NCBI RefSeq assembly: GCF_029227915.1
Contig: NC_079880.1
Coordinates: 20,214,501-20,274,500 of the forward strand
From: Hydractinia symbiolongicarpus
Lineage: Eukaryota; Cnidaria; Hydrozoa; Anthoathecata; Hydractiniidae
Reading direction: 5' to 3'
Length of the DNA: 60,000 nt
Shown here: positions 1 through 12,191 of the stretch, in pieces
Position numbering within the stretch: the stretch's first letter is position 1
Layout of the letters: every line of letters starts with the position of its first letter
Notes under the pieces: generated by a model
Seen by the model: only the letters and a program-made list of their open reading frames with translations
The model's database searches: none
What the model was told of the DNA's origin: nothing
Translations under genes and position numbers: made by a program

Positions 1-3000
1 AACAACGGGAATATTTGTATACAAGACGCAAAGTACTCACTCATGAAAGTACACTCAAAGTACTCACTCAAACTTTATGAATGTTTCGTCCTACCCATCT
101 CATCAATTTTAGTACAACTAACGATTACGATCTAACTTTTCCTACCACAGTGTATCACCCATACGATTATTATTTTTACTTTTCTCAGTGTTTGTTCACA
201 ATAGTGATTTAAACAGTCTTAATTACTTTGTATAAAAATACCAAGCTTTAAATTTAATTAATTACTAAATTTAAGGTTAATTATATTTTTCCTGTTTTAC
301 ATGTTTTGTGAAATCTTGGTGTAACAATACTTTGCGATTTGATAATTCCCGCGAGACTCGATAATACTGCGGCAAAGGCATTGCAGTATGTAGTTAAATT
401 CCTTCTGATTATAATCTCTGTTATAAGATCCTCAATTGAATTAACAGAGGAACTAATTGTTTCTGTGTACTATTTATTTGAAATATGTATACAAAAACAT
501 TCGGTTTTGATTAAATGGGACCGTTAGAATAACACACTTAAGAAGTCTCTTGTGTTAATTATGTCTCTTATATTAGTACCGGTATTTTATCTGTATGTGC
601 ACGATAAAGAAAAGGTCGTATACGGGTTTAAAAAACAGCAAAGACGATATATTTTTGTCCACGTCGTTGCGAGGGACTATTTCCTTGTGCTAACCGAAGC
701 TATAAGTAGCGAAAGACAAACTCTCGGAGGACAAATTTCCGTGGATTTCTCTGCGAGCTTATGACTAGTTGAAGAAAAAACACAGAAATATAAAGTCTGT
801 TACCACTAGGTGTTCGCTTGTTATTCTTTTATCTCACCCACCCTTAGCCAAATTTCGATTCACAAAAGGAAATCATGAAAAAATAAAGTTAAGAACCAGA
901 AAAAAAATAATATCGCTTTTGTAATTTTAAAATGGTGTCGTCGTTGAAGAGTGTACTCCGAGCTTAGCAAACCTATCCACAGATATCTATTCTTTTCCTT
1001 CTGCCAAGAGCATCCGAAGTAAAATCATTTTTGCATCACTATTTCAATTACAGATTAAAACAGAAATTGTTGATGAGGTTGTAAATCTACGCAGTGCTAC
1101 TTATAAAATATTTACACACTTACTTACAGAGAACGAACCTTCAGCAGATCTTGACAAAAACTTTTTCCACAAAAAAAAACTTCTCAGTTTATGATCTTTT
1201 CTTTATTTTTGCGTTTTATAATATCGACCAAGTCAGTATTATGCAAACATATCACAACAATTAGTTTGTTTAAAAAGACGGAAATAATATTGATTTGAAT
1301 CTCTACTTACTTTTAACATATAATTGATTATAATGACTGATGAAATAATAAAACCACATGAATTTTGTCACATGGCCAGTATGGAATAACTTTGCTAGGC
1401 AATGCATGCAAATGAGAAATTTTCATCAGTTAATGATTAATTTAAGTTCCAAACTCGACTGGCCTTTTTTCTAATAGTGTTTCCACCAATCACCTGTTTT
1501 CTTGTCCTTGAAATTAATGTGAAATTATTAGTAAATATATGATTTGTTTTGTAAAGATACAAAAGTTTAAAATCAATCCTTCTTGAATTGTAAATGTAGT
1601 AATTTCGAAACTTAACAACTTAAAAAATGGCTTCAAGTTTTTAATTTATATAGGAAAACTTATATTTCAGATGCATTCAGATAATAAAATAGACACTGAC
1701 CAGTATTGATGTTGTATTGGCAAAAATACAAGGCTGAAGTTTTTGTCAGTGTGTGTAAAATGTTTAATCACTTCTATGGTTCAATTTCAAGGCTCCGTTA
1801 AGAGTCAGAACCTAATGCGAGGTATTTTGATCAAAGATAGAAATCTAATCAAACATTTTATTTTTACTTTATTTTTTATATTACATCCTTTCCCATGTAT
1901 AAATACTAAAAATGCATGAGCACGAAGTAAAAAACTTTGGCATAGCTTAGGAAATCAAAAGAAATTAAATAACCGCAACGCAATAAAGCTATAACTACGT
2001 AATTTGCTTTAATGCATTATTGTTCCATTCTCTTCACAAATTCTTATTTAGCTTCGTTTTATTGAACTGTTATTTTTTTAACTAAACCACAACAATCTGT
2101 GTTACTTCCAAATTGTTTTATGATTAAGAATACTTGAGTAGAACTTAAAAAGATGGGCTTCCACAACGCATGTTAAACATCTCAATTGCTTAGTAACGCC
2201 ATGTTATTTTGTTTTGGAAGTAATTGTAGTATTTAGTTAGCATAACATATAAACAAAGTCGCCATAGCGATACCATAGTAACAGATCAAATAGCTGTTTT
2301 GATTAAAAGAAAGCATTTTCAAAAGAAAACAAGACCAGTTGGCTACAATCACGTATCTATCATGCATCGCTATAGCTAGCTGCACAAAATTAGGCGAGAT
2401 TTTTTATTTGTCTTTGAAATAATATAAACATATCTTAGACCCTATCCAGACCGGGCATTGAGGGTCTTCGTTTAACAGGGAACACTGAAAATAGCTCACT
2501 CGCCCTCACCCCCTCCAAAGGTGAGAAAGGAGATAACATGTTGCGACAATATTTGACTGAATTTTGGTTGTCGCATTGGAGGGAAATTGGAATTAAAAAA
2601 TTGGATAATTCCATTCAGCTTAAATGACGTCATCTTATACTTCCGAGCCCGAAAACAGGGTGAAACAGGGGAACTTAAACTTTGGGGTGAGAACAACTAT
2701 TTAAACCATTTTATATGTGTAAAATTACTTGAAAATCCCTCGTAATACTTTTGACTGTGAGCTTTTTATTTCGCAGTACAACATCAAAACCGGTGAGTAC
2801 CCGTAGTATCTTGTTTTAAAGATTTTTCAAAAAAGTGAAAGAAAAAAAATTTAATGATCCGTAACGCCACCAGCAGCATTATATACACCTTAAGATAATT
2901 TGTGCTCCTTTTACACAGCTTAAAGTACTACTTCTCTCTGGAAAGAACGAGTTTCGGATGACAAGATGTTTGGCAATTCTGTGTATGTCTATTCTGCTAG

Positions 3001-3780
3001 GATATACAAATGTTACTTGCTAATTGTGACTAAAAACCGATCGTCGAAAATACCGTTTACAGATGTAAAAAATGCTAGTGCGCCTTTGATGACTAGTTCT
3101 AATTCTAAAAAGTGATGTGTTTTTTTTTCTTAGATCTTAATGACTATTCAGCTTACACTTAACAAGTTAAGAAATGTATGACCTTTGTAAATATCACTGT
3201 CAGAAAATTTTAGGCTATTCGTGTAAATTTTATATTTTATTTTAGTCTTAAGGTGTTTTTAGCTCTTTGATTTCTACAGATGATGCGAAAAAATATAACA
3301 TCATGTGATCATCATTAGAAGTTAAGTTTCTAAGATTTTTAAAAATTTAGAACTTAAATAAAAAGGATATTTAAGAGGGGCTGAGAGGCTGTAATATCCA
3401 AGTATAAACTGAAGCAAAGTTTAAAATATTTCGCTAAAATTTCCAAGGGAGTTTTAATTTTTATGCGATCCTCCCCTTAGAAATAAAGATCTTGTAGTAG
3501 TTGTTGCAAAAAGCTATTGACTGGAACTTAAAAAAGTTGATGTCATTAATCCATGAAATTCCCTCAAGATTATGAGAAAATGGCTGAAGCAACAAGATCA
3601 GATATTCCTTACATGTTTTGTGGAACTCGTTGGGCTGAGAATCAAAGTGTAGCAAAGATAGCGAGGGATGTTTGGTCAAAAGTGGTAATGGTGATTTATA
3701 AAATTATAGCAATACTTTATCATCTCCCTTTTTACTTTACTAGTCACATACCGCGTTGTTAACACAGAAAGGATAATCTG
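1..3780. other. AT-rich region with no recognised gene
   Basis: Only short ORFs (70 codons or fewer) occur here and none has a domain, a plausible signal peptide or splice context that I recognise. Sequence similar to the motif at about 45.5 kb is visible near 1692-1725 (minus orientation) and 2776-2806 (plus orientation), so part of this region is probably old repeat. Nothing else is supported. Confidence 0.5.
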
Positions 3781-3990
3781 TATTTAACTACATTTATTTT
3801 TTAGCTGTAGGCGGACAGCTACTAAGATATCATAAAAATAAAAAAATAATGATAGCTTGGATGAATAGCACTTATACCAAACTGAATAAAATCTTAAAAA
3901 GACAGCATAAATAAAGCTAGTTAAATAGCCAGTCGGCTAAGTTCGCTTTTAGCAATGTAGGATAGTGCCATAACCGTTGGCTGATCTTAA
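3781..3990 (+). repeat. Dispersed repeat, copy 1 (diverged)
   Basis: Shares a degenerate string of landmarks with copies at about 5.76-6.08 kb and 8.03-8.30 kb: a 'acagct' box, an A-rich 'aaaaataaaaaa' stretch, then '...aaattgaataaaa...' followed by a CTAG-rich tail. The similarity was judged by eye and boundaries are approximate. No coding capacity was seen. It is probably an old non-autonomous element. Confidence 0.3.
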
Positions 3991-4000
3991 AATTGGTTTG

Positions 4001-4027
4001 TCTATGTATGTATGTATGTATGTATGT
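4001..4027. repeat. (TATG)n microsatellite, LINE tail
   Basis: About six tandem TATG units. On the minus strand it follows the AATAAA-containing end of the truncated LINE, so it is best read as that element's 3' tail. Confidence 0.8.
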
Positions 4028-4093
4028 TTCTTTATTTAACGTTGGTCAAATTTACAACATAGCTTTCGCTAATAAAAACCAACTAACGTAACA

Positions 4094-4200
<107 letters not shown>

Positions 4201-4265
4201 AAAATAACATTCTGGGCAAAGATAAATTAAAGTTTACAATTCATATTTTATACTTTTTTTTTTCA

Positions 4266-4511
4266 TTAATTTTTTTTACATATTTTACAATTACATAAAA
4301 TAGAATCCTGGCAGGCTAATTTATCCGTGAACTCTTCAATGGTTGAACTATTTTTAATTTCACGGGGAAGATTATTCCATATCCAACAACTTTGATACAA
4401 GATGGAATTTGTACCATAGGTAGTGGTTTTAGCTTTAGGTAAAGTCAAAGAAGGGCCTCTCCGGAGGTTATGCTCACATTGGTATGTGTTAAAACTAAAT
4501 AGGCACCACAT
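4266..4511 (-). pseudogene. C-terminal fragment of a LINE reverse transcriptase
   Basis: An 81-codon open frame carries the typical end of a CR1/L2-like or RTE-like ORF2 protein: '...RRGPSLTLPKAKTTTYG' then 'IWNNLPREIKNSSTIEEF', which is the conserved 'W-N-x-L-P-x-x-(I/L)-(R/K)' block found just before the stop codon of many non-LTR reverse transcriptases. No palm motif (YADD) is present, so the copy is dead. It continues directly into the LINE 3' UTR and repeat tail. It is not the same sequence as LINE-A or LINE-B in this window. Confidence 0.65.
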
Positions 4512-4520
4512 GAATTCAGG

Positions 4521-5759
4521 GTTCAGATTGTTAATGCTTTTTGTCTAATATTTACACATGATAACTCGATGAATTACTACTAAAAATGTTCAGAATACAT
4601 AAAAAATACAACTATCTTTAACATACAAGATAAAAACTCAAAAACAAATGTTAGAACCCCAGTATTCTACTTCACTTTTATAATGACCTCACAGTCGTTG
4701 TCGTACAAAAGTGCCAACCACCGTGCCTCTGGTGTCATAACAACGCCACCGGAGAACAGTGTAGGCACGTTTATTAAATAAAATACATATCACACTATTC
4801 CAAATGGCTCATTTACTGCACTGTTTTCGCAATATTACGATGAATGTCGCGAGAAACTGCTATTTCGTTTTAAAAGCTGAATCGCAGTTGGCGTACAAGA
4901 AACGCCAGGCTACAGACAGCGTTTTTTGAAACTGTAAGAAAAACCACGGCTATCACTACAGAGAAACAAGAGCTCAAAAATCAAAAGCTCAATTTAAAGC
5001 TTAAATATAAATCCAAGCTATTTCTAAACGACAAACTGCGCAAAATCGCAACAACAAAAAAACTATGCTGGCACGTGGTAATCGGTTGTTGTTGTATTAA
5101 AACGTGACAGAGTTTTGTTTGCATTTTAGGAAAAGTGTTGCGCTGCCGGGTAAGTTTAATATTGGTTTAAAACGTATAACTAAAGGAGTTGCCATACGAA
5201 TTATTATAGACTAACAAACTTGCTTAGGGTAAGAGTATAAGCTTGGGGAAAAGTATCCTGGCTTAGACTTCGCTAGTGCTTTATTACGCCATGTTGAACG
5301 TTCGTGTGTAGCTAAAAAGTTGCAATCATTAAACATTTACTTCAAAGTTGACAAAAAATAAGACTATTTTGTGTATTTCTAGCGCAAAGTAGCTGAATAC
5401 GGGAATTATTAAAGAGAAAAGACGTAATATATTTTACTATTCGTAACAACTGAAGTATTTTTGCAACGTGTAGATCAATCCACGGATTCTTTCGTCCTTA
5501 ACATACCATTCGGGTACGCCCGTCGGCATATCATTTCCTTTCAGGGGGAACCTGGAATGATGGAGCAATTAAAACATTTTGAAACGATTACGGGACAACT
5601 TTGCTAAAGTAAAAACACAGATTGTTACCCGACCCATCAATTTTGTATTTTTATTCTTTTTAATTTATTCTAAAATTTTAAATAATTTCATTTTAAATAA
5701 AAACACATCTTACAATACGTCCTTACATAATTTATTGTGGGTAAAAAGTAAACTCTGTG
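4521..5759. other. No gene recognised
   Basis: Intergenic DNA with no ORF I can support. A piece near 5390-5460 ('...attaaagagaaaagacgtaat...') resembles 8630-8690, so some of it belongs to the same repeat landscape as the flanking copies. Confidence 0.4.
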
Positions 5760-6080
5760 TATCGCAGGTTAATCAAGATTGTCTCGTTAAATCAATAATT
5801 TTTAGAATTGCCAAATTTTGTATTATAGTAAAGGTGTAGCGTTTTACTGCATGTAAAAGAAGTCTATTTAAAAATTTGTTCAGTTTACCTTTGTTTGGCT
5901 GCTTTCACTTTTTAGCCAGAACAGCTAGATAGCCACAACCGCAGTATCTGCTTAGTAAAAATAAGTTTGGTGAAGAAAATACAAAAATAAAAAATATTGG
6001 CTAGAATGAAAAGCTCTAATACAAAATTGAATAAAAACTTTTAATAACAGCAATAAATATAGCTTTTGCTCGCTAGCTTG
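5760..6080 (+). repeat. Dispersed repeat, copy 2
   Basis: Aligns by eye with 8030-8300: both contain 'agtaaaggtgtagc' or 'agtaaaaggcgtagc', then 'tttggct(g/a)ctttcactttt(t/a)agccag', then 'aagtttggtgaa' or 'cagtttggtgaa', in the same order and spacing. Non-coding. The 86-codon ORF at 5579-5839 lies in this AT-rich repeat and is not considered a gene. Confidence 0.55.
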
Positions 6081-8029
6081 CTTCAGGATGCAACATTTAC
6101 GTTTATATATAAATCTTAAATTGGGTTTGTTTAGGGATTATATATATCTAGAAAACGTGAAAATGTATTTATAGTAAAGGGGATGTTTAGTTACCCGATA
6201 ATTTCTTATGGATATTTCATTAAAAAAAGTAAACAAAATCAAAATTTGGATTTTTTTTCTTGACTTGCAACAGAAAAAAACAAAAAAAACTCACTCTTTA
6301 TCTTTCAATGTTTTGACCAAAAACTAAGCCCCTTTGAAATTAAAAAAAATTAGTAATAAGTTTATTAAAATAATTTTTACTTAACATGCTAAACTGTGCA
6401 TTATTTGGATGTACAAACAGATCGTCGAGTGATAAATACCTCAGTTTCCGAAGAGTTTCTTTGAAGGAAAAAAACAAAAACCCTGCGGTTGAAGTTGGCA
6501 AAGTTGCAAAACATACGTTCTGATCGTGATTTGCCAAGAGGCACGAAGGCAAGAAAATGAACCATTATATATATTATTATTATAATATATTATTCAGCTT
6601 TGTAATTTGTACATTAGCCGGACAAACTTACGGACGGGGATCAATATAAATTTATTAGACGGAATTACATGGTACAACCCGCCGTGAAAGATTGTTACTA
6701 AATGCTGTACCAACAATCTTTATATCTGCGTTACGTGACGGGTTTCACAATAAGCCTGGTGGGTTATCCGTATGTGAGCTTGATCTATCGTACACAAAGT
6801 TTCGAGAAGAAGTTAGTAGTAAAGAAACTTTTGATAAAAGAAAACTGGAGGAAACATGTAACAAGAAAGTATATTCTCGAAGAGATACTATTTTTTGATT
6901 TATTAAAAATTTTTTATTTGCCCTTGAAAAATGCTCTGGTGTCACGAATGGCACAAAATTCATTTTGTTTAAATGATTTGATATAACCAAAAATTTTAAG
7001 AGGTGTTATCGCTGTTCATAATGACTAAATACTATATACTCAAGGCATGTTTTTAAAGATTTAAAACAAGGTAAGATACTTTAAAGAAATAACATGACAA
7101 CAGGATCTCTTGTACTCCTACGATTTTTACCGCGAGCTTTTAATTTTTGTTTTTGAATTTTTTTGCGTCCTTATTTTGTTCGGTTCCAGACCATCGCGTT
7201 GCGTAAAAATTTTACACAATTTTTAGAGGCGAAAAAGAGGCAAGTTTCAAAGAAAAAATTAAATGGTTAAAAAGGACCTACAAACGTTTTTCCAAATAGC
7301 CTGGTCAGAAGGTGTACGAGGTATCGTATTCATAATAGCGCAGTGGAATTTTAAGGCAATTTAATGAAATAGAACCCCCGCTATTTCATTGGGTTCACGT
7401 CAACATCGCAAAAGGCTATTGCTGCTCTGGTACCCCAAACAGACACAGGAAACCCGCGTCAAAACGTCAGTTGAAGCTACAACTAAATGTGTGAACGCCA
7501 GGTTGAGCGCTTAAGTGCAGATGTGTCAAACACCCTGGTATAGCTTTAAAATTCACTGAAGCAAACGGCTAAATGCGTTGATTGGTTGGAAGTGCGGGTA
7601 TACTATGCCGCACAATCAGGTGGAACGCTTCAATACAGGTATATATGCATATTCAGTGAAGTGCACATAGCGCTAAAACGTTTCGCGTGTAATATGTTTT
7701 TCAAAAAACAACTTTCTCGCAAAATTTGGCAAAATTAAAAGCCATATTATAGCAAACACAGTCAGTTTGTTATTTTGCGGATTAAATTCGGATAAAAAAT
7801 AAAAGCGCTTAGCACAGGTAAACCATACCAGTGCGCCCTTTAGATGTAATACCCCTTTCACGAAAATCTTTAACACAAAGTCGACTCAAATAACAACATA
7901 GGAACAACCTGCCATTATTACCCCGTTCAGCCTAATCAATCACTTACCATTTTTATTTTTAGGAATACGTTTTTCTATAATTTGCAAATTTCAATGTCAG
8001 TTTAAATAAAAACACAGACGGTTGTCTTA
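6081..8029. other. No gene recognised
   Basis: Two overlapping ORFs around 6692-6986 and opposite-strand ORFs up to about 94 codons show no recognisable domain. A slightly GC-richer block at 7290-7560 has no long ORF. I see no RNA gene here. Confidence 0.4.
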
Positions 8030-8300
8030 TTAAATTAATAAACTTTTGACTTTCGCCACCACAGTTTATATTACAGTAAAAGGCGTAGCTACCTAGCTAG
8101 CACTTAGCACAAGAAAGACTATTGGAAAATTTTGTTGGAGCCAACTGCATTTGGCTACTTTCACTTTTAAGCCAGAGGTAGATAACAGCTACAACTCAAA
8201 GTTCCAGTTAAGTAGAAATCAGTTTGGTGAAAAAAAACACAATAATACATTATATTCGCTGTGATAAGAGGAACTTATATTAAATTAAATGAAAACCTTG
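8030..8300 (+). repeat. Dispersed repeat, copy 3
   Basis: Best match to copy 2 (5760-6080): the ordered blocks 'agtaaaaggcgtagc', 'tttggctactttcactttta' and 'tcagtttggtgaaaaaaa' are shared. About 2.3 kb separates the two copies. Boundaries are approximate. Confidence 0.55.
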
Positions 8301-10782
8301 CAAAAAATGGTTTATTTAAGATTTATATATGGTTAAAAAACATGACAATATAGTTATCTATAGATTTAAAAACATGGCAAATGGTGTAGGTAGGCAAGCA
8401 AGCAAAAAAAATAATAAAATATGCAAACAAATAAAAAAAAATCCTAATCCGAATTCTTAAGCTAGTTTTAGGAAAAATGTAATCTTCTTAAAAAAGAAGT
8501 CTTCTCAGAAGTTTCAAAAAGAAGCGATGCCGCTGTTTCGTTATTCTAGCCAAGTTTCATGTCGTTGTTTGTCGGTTGCTATTTCGTCGGTACTTAGCAT
8601 GACGCACTTTTCGCCGACAAACAGACAGAATACGGTTATATATAGAGAAAAGATGTAATACATTTCAATATTCACAATACATTTTAAATCTTTTAATAAG
8701 TTAGTTAAGTTAAGGAAAGAGTAGAAATACCTTTAATTCTCTCAGCGTGGACCACTAGCTATAAGGCTGTGAATAAAAATATTCCTATGTTGAGCACAGC
8801 AAGGAGAAAATAATATTCGGCTTAAAGATCAGTATTCAAAGGCCAACAAAAACTTACTTGTTGAGTGTTCATAATATTATATTCGAGAAGATAAATAATT
8901 GCATGTATATTCGAAGCGAAATAAAAAATTCGAATTAACCTGTAGTCTCTGAAAATGCGCTAGTGATGAAACGCTAAATTAGCAGAATTTTTTATTTTAC
9001 TTTTCTACACTTACTTCTTTATAAGCCCGTCATCCAATTAAATAACTAAATGGTAATATATACTGAATGACTTATAATTTGTCTATTGTGTTAGTTTTTA
9101 CTTTTTCTGATTACGTGTGAAATTGTCGTATATAATCGCAAATAAATGTGACATTATAATTTGGTAAAAGAAAACTATAGCCACTGTAGGTGTCTAACTT
9201 CAGGTTTGTTTTCATTCGAAAGCATGTTCCACTGTAGAGCTTACGATTTTTTTACGTTAGTACGTCCGTTTTTTTGAGAAAATCTTAAATTTATTAGCGC
9301 AAATCTCTCAGCAAAATATAATGTGAAAGACCTTCACTATTTTTTTAAAAATAAGTTTTATTTATAATTAGCTTTGTCACTCCATACTTGTTAAATTTAC
9401 GCGCAATACTAGGCATGTGCCTCTTTTTTTTAATTAAAATTTTGTGTATCAACATAATAATAACAACAACAAGAGAAAAAAGGATCCGTTTAAATCTGTT
9501 TGTATTTTTGCGAAAAAAGTAGCAAGCAAAGAGAGCGAAGCGATGTTGCGGAGCCTGTTCCCTACGCAAAGTGTACCAAAAAATTGAAAAATTCCCACAC
9601 CACCGATGCATCTTAATTATTTCTGACGTCAAATCTTTGGTAACCTCAGGCAAAGAGGCCTTGAATACAAGACGGTGACTAATGTGTATTATAATTTGCT
9701 TTATTTTACAGACTTAACATTCAATATGGTGTTGATATATACTGTAGATGTTAATACAAGTTTATTTTTGTATTTAAAAAACAGTGTGTAATAATTTAAT
9801 TTGCTTTTATAACTTTTCTTATTAAGAAAGCAAAGATATCTATATAATAATACGCTAAGTGTGTCCGTCTGTCTGTGACAGGCAAAGTTTATTCGTCATT
9901 TTCCTTTGATGTTGCCGAAAAAAATCTTTGATGTTGCCGAAAAAAAAATATGTCTTCTTTGTCGTGAAAAGCCGCGAGTTTTGTGTGGTTTGTTAAATGA
10001 AGTTCTAGCACAAAGTAACGGAAATTGTGTTTGCAAAAAAGATGGCTGTCCTTTTTAAGCATTTGTCTTCTCTTGCCTTTAAAATAAATCTTTACAAAAG
10101 CATTTAAAAAGGGGCATGGTATATAAATGAAGTATAGAAAGGTTTCTGTAAGGTTTGTTTATGTTTTTTAAAGTTTTGATGATATTATTGATGCGAGACA
10201 TGTTTGTTAGCTAGCATCAACCACACCAACAACAACTAGCTAGGTAGCTAGGAATTTATAAATATGTAGCCATGTTCTTTATACCTAGCCAAGTCTCCAG
10301 TTTATATTTAAGTGACCAGCTATTAGCTGCTGTAGCTACCTTATGTTAGCTTCAGTTTTATGTTGCTTTTTACATGTAAGCTAATCTTAGTGGTCTTTTC
10401 ACAATTTGTGTATGCAAATAATGTATTTTTCACATTTTGTGTAACTAAACTTATATACATCGGTTACATGCAATATGACGAAACGATTTTTATTTAACAT
10501 GTAGTAATTCTGGTACCTTAAGTGTAGTGATTTTTGTTGATCTAGATGTTCTGACTAAAATGTTTTTGTTTATGGCATTTTGTCTCAATTAAGAAAAGTT
10601 TCAACTTTTTTGAGGGAGTACAACACCGAAAAAACTTGTGTTTTTTTTAGATTTTGTATAAATTCTTACCGGGCAGGACTCTGTACAACATACCGAAATG
10701 ACTGATCCCTCTCTATTTATAAATTTGATGCGTTCCAAATCACAGTTTTTTGAAATTTTGGGTAATATTTAATGAGTACAAG

Positions 10783-10783
<1 letters not shown>
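8301..10783. other. No gene recognised; short tandem duplication
   Basis: The 102-codon minus-strand ORF at 9345-9653 has no recognised domain. A 22-bp unit containing 'tttgatgttgccgaaaaa' is tandemly duplicated at about 9905-9948. Sequence around 10390-10500 ('cacattttgtgta', 'tgcaat') resembles the diverged repeats on the far side of LINE-B (14.8-16.2 kb). Confidence 0.4.
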
Positions 10784-10816
<33 letters not shown>

Positions 10817-11054
10817 TTTAAAGTGGCTAGCCCAGAAAATCACAAAAACCTATAGTTAGTGGATTGTTTCCACTGGGGGCCACTAGAACAAAAAAGAAAC
10901 AAAAAATGATAAACCTTAGACTGCCTCAGCTCAATCAAACATAGTAACATTTATAATCTGTGAAAATTGAAAAGAAAAAGAATAAAAAACAAAAATTAAA
11001 AAATTAAAAAGTGATCTCCATTAGAATTTGCCAAATACATTAGAGATGGAAGTC

Positions 11055-12191
11055 TTAAACGAAAGCAGCTCTAAATGGGAAGGCTTTTTTGCCAAATTCC
11101 GTGTTGACCAAGGGAAGTGTGAACCTGTTTTTTGAAGCTCCTCTTGTTTGATGATTATGACAGTTTTTTGTCAAAAGGAATTTTGAGCGCATGTAATCAG
11201 GAGCAATGTGATTCATGGCTTTGAAAACTAATATGGCATCGTTTTTGATGAGTAAATTATTCATTGAATATTCCCTCTCTTTCCCAAAAAAGGTACGGAC
11301 ACATTTTAATCGTTTTTCTAGTTTTCCCAATCTACCTTGGGTGGCACAAGCCCATGCCGAGGAGCAGTAGTTGAAATATGGCATGACAAGTGCATTAATT
11401 AAAAGGTTTTTTGTGTGAGGTGTTAAACAGGATGCAATGGTTCTAATTTTAGAATATTTAATTAGTATTTTTCTATTTATGTCATTAATGTGCTTTTCCC
11501 ATTGCATTTTTTGATCAAATGTTACCCCAAGATATTTAACTTTTTCGCTCCTCTTCAAATGAATACCCATATAGTTGATAGTTTTGTTCTCAACTTTTTT
11601 TAACTGGCTGTGGTTGCCGAAAAAGATTGTTTCAGTTTTGTCCGTATTAATAGTCATTTTGTTATTATTCAGCCAGAGGTCGACTTGCGAAAGTTCTAAC
11701 TCGACCTGGGAGACAAGGGTATCCAAGTTTTTATGAGACGAAATAATTATTGTATCATCCGCATATAGATGGTGGTAGTTTGAATTGATGACAGATTTTA
11801 AGTCATCAATATACAAAAGAAAGAGCAGGGGCCCCAACACAGATCCCTGCGGCACCCCAAAAGCGTCTTCATGAAGCAGATCTGATCCTGTGTCGTTTAC
11901 AAGAGTCAGCTGCATTCGGTCCGTTAAGTAGGACTCGAACCAGTCAAAGGCAGCATCTCTGATGCCAAAACACCATAGTTTTTTTAACAAAATTTTATGA
12001 TCAACAGTGTCAAAAGCTTTTTTAAGGTCAATGAGCACAGCACAAACAAAGTTATGTTGGTCGAGCTCAGTAAGAATAAAATCAGAGACATCGACTACTG
12101 CAGTTTCTGTGGAAAAGAGTTTTCGAAATCCGGACTGTCTGTCATTCAGGAAGTTGTGCTCAGAAATAAAATGAGACATTTGCTCATGCAC
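11055..12191 (-). CDS. LINE-B ORF, 3' part: reverse transcriptase palm and thumb
   Basis: Continues the RT of the upstream ORF after a 1-nt shift. Motifs in order: 'QSGFRKLFSTETAV', 'LIDLKKAFDTVDHKIL' (catalytic Asp of motif A), 'GVPQGSVLGPLLFLLYIDD' (motif B), 'YADDTIII' (catalytic Asp pair), then 'YLGVTFD' (motif E region). It ends soon after 'KKAFPFRAAFV', where related proteins usually go on to an 'W-N-x-L-P' block, so the C-terminus looks shortened by a premature stop. Alone it cannot make an active enzyme, because the fingers are encoded upstream of the break. Confidence 0.85.
   Translation of the reverse strand: MHEQMSHFISEHNFLNDRQSGFRKLFSTETAVVDVSDFILTELDQHNFVCAVLIDLKKAFDTVDHKILLKKLWCFGIRDAAFDWFESYLTDRMQLTLVNDTGSDLLHEDAFGVPQGSVLGPLLFLLYIDDLKSVINSNYHHLYADDTIIISSHKNLDTLVSQVELELSQVDLWLNNNKMTINTDKTETIFFGNHSQLKKVENKTINYMGIHLKRSEKVKYLGVTFDQKMQWEKHINDINRKILIKYSKIRTIASCLTPHTKNLLINALVMPYFNYCSSAWACATQGRLGKLEKRLKCVRTFFGKEREYSMNNLLIKNDAILVFKAMNHIAPDYMRSKFLLTKNCHNHQTRGASKNRFTLPLVNTEFGKKAFPFRAAFV

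Noticed and set aside
339-764. Two consecutive plus-strand ORFs at the left edge
   Set aside because: Short, AT-driven amino-acid content, no domain, no splice context linking them.
6692-6990. Three overlapping ORFs in different frames and strands
   Set aside because: Mutual overlap means at most one could be real, and none has recognisable features.
9345-9653. 102-codon minus-strand ORF
   Set aside because: No domain; basic and aromatic bias typical of a reverse-complemented AT-rich repeat.
9840-9890. Helitron-like 5' terminus ('tctatataataatacgc')
   Set aside because: No matching 3' hairpin plus CTRR end was found and no Rep/helicase coding sequence is present.
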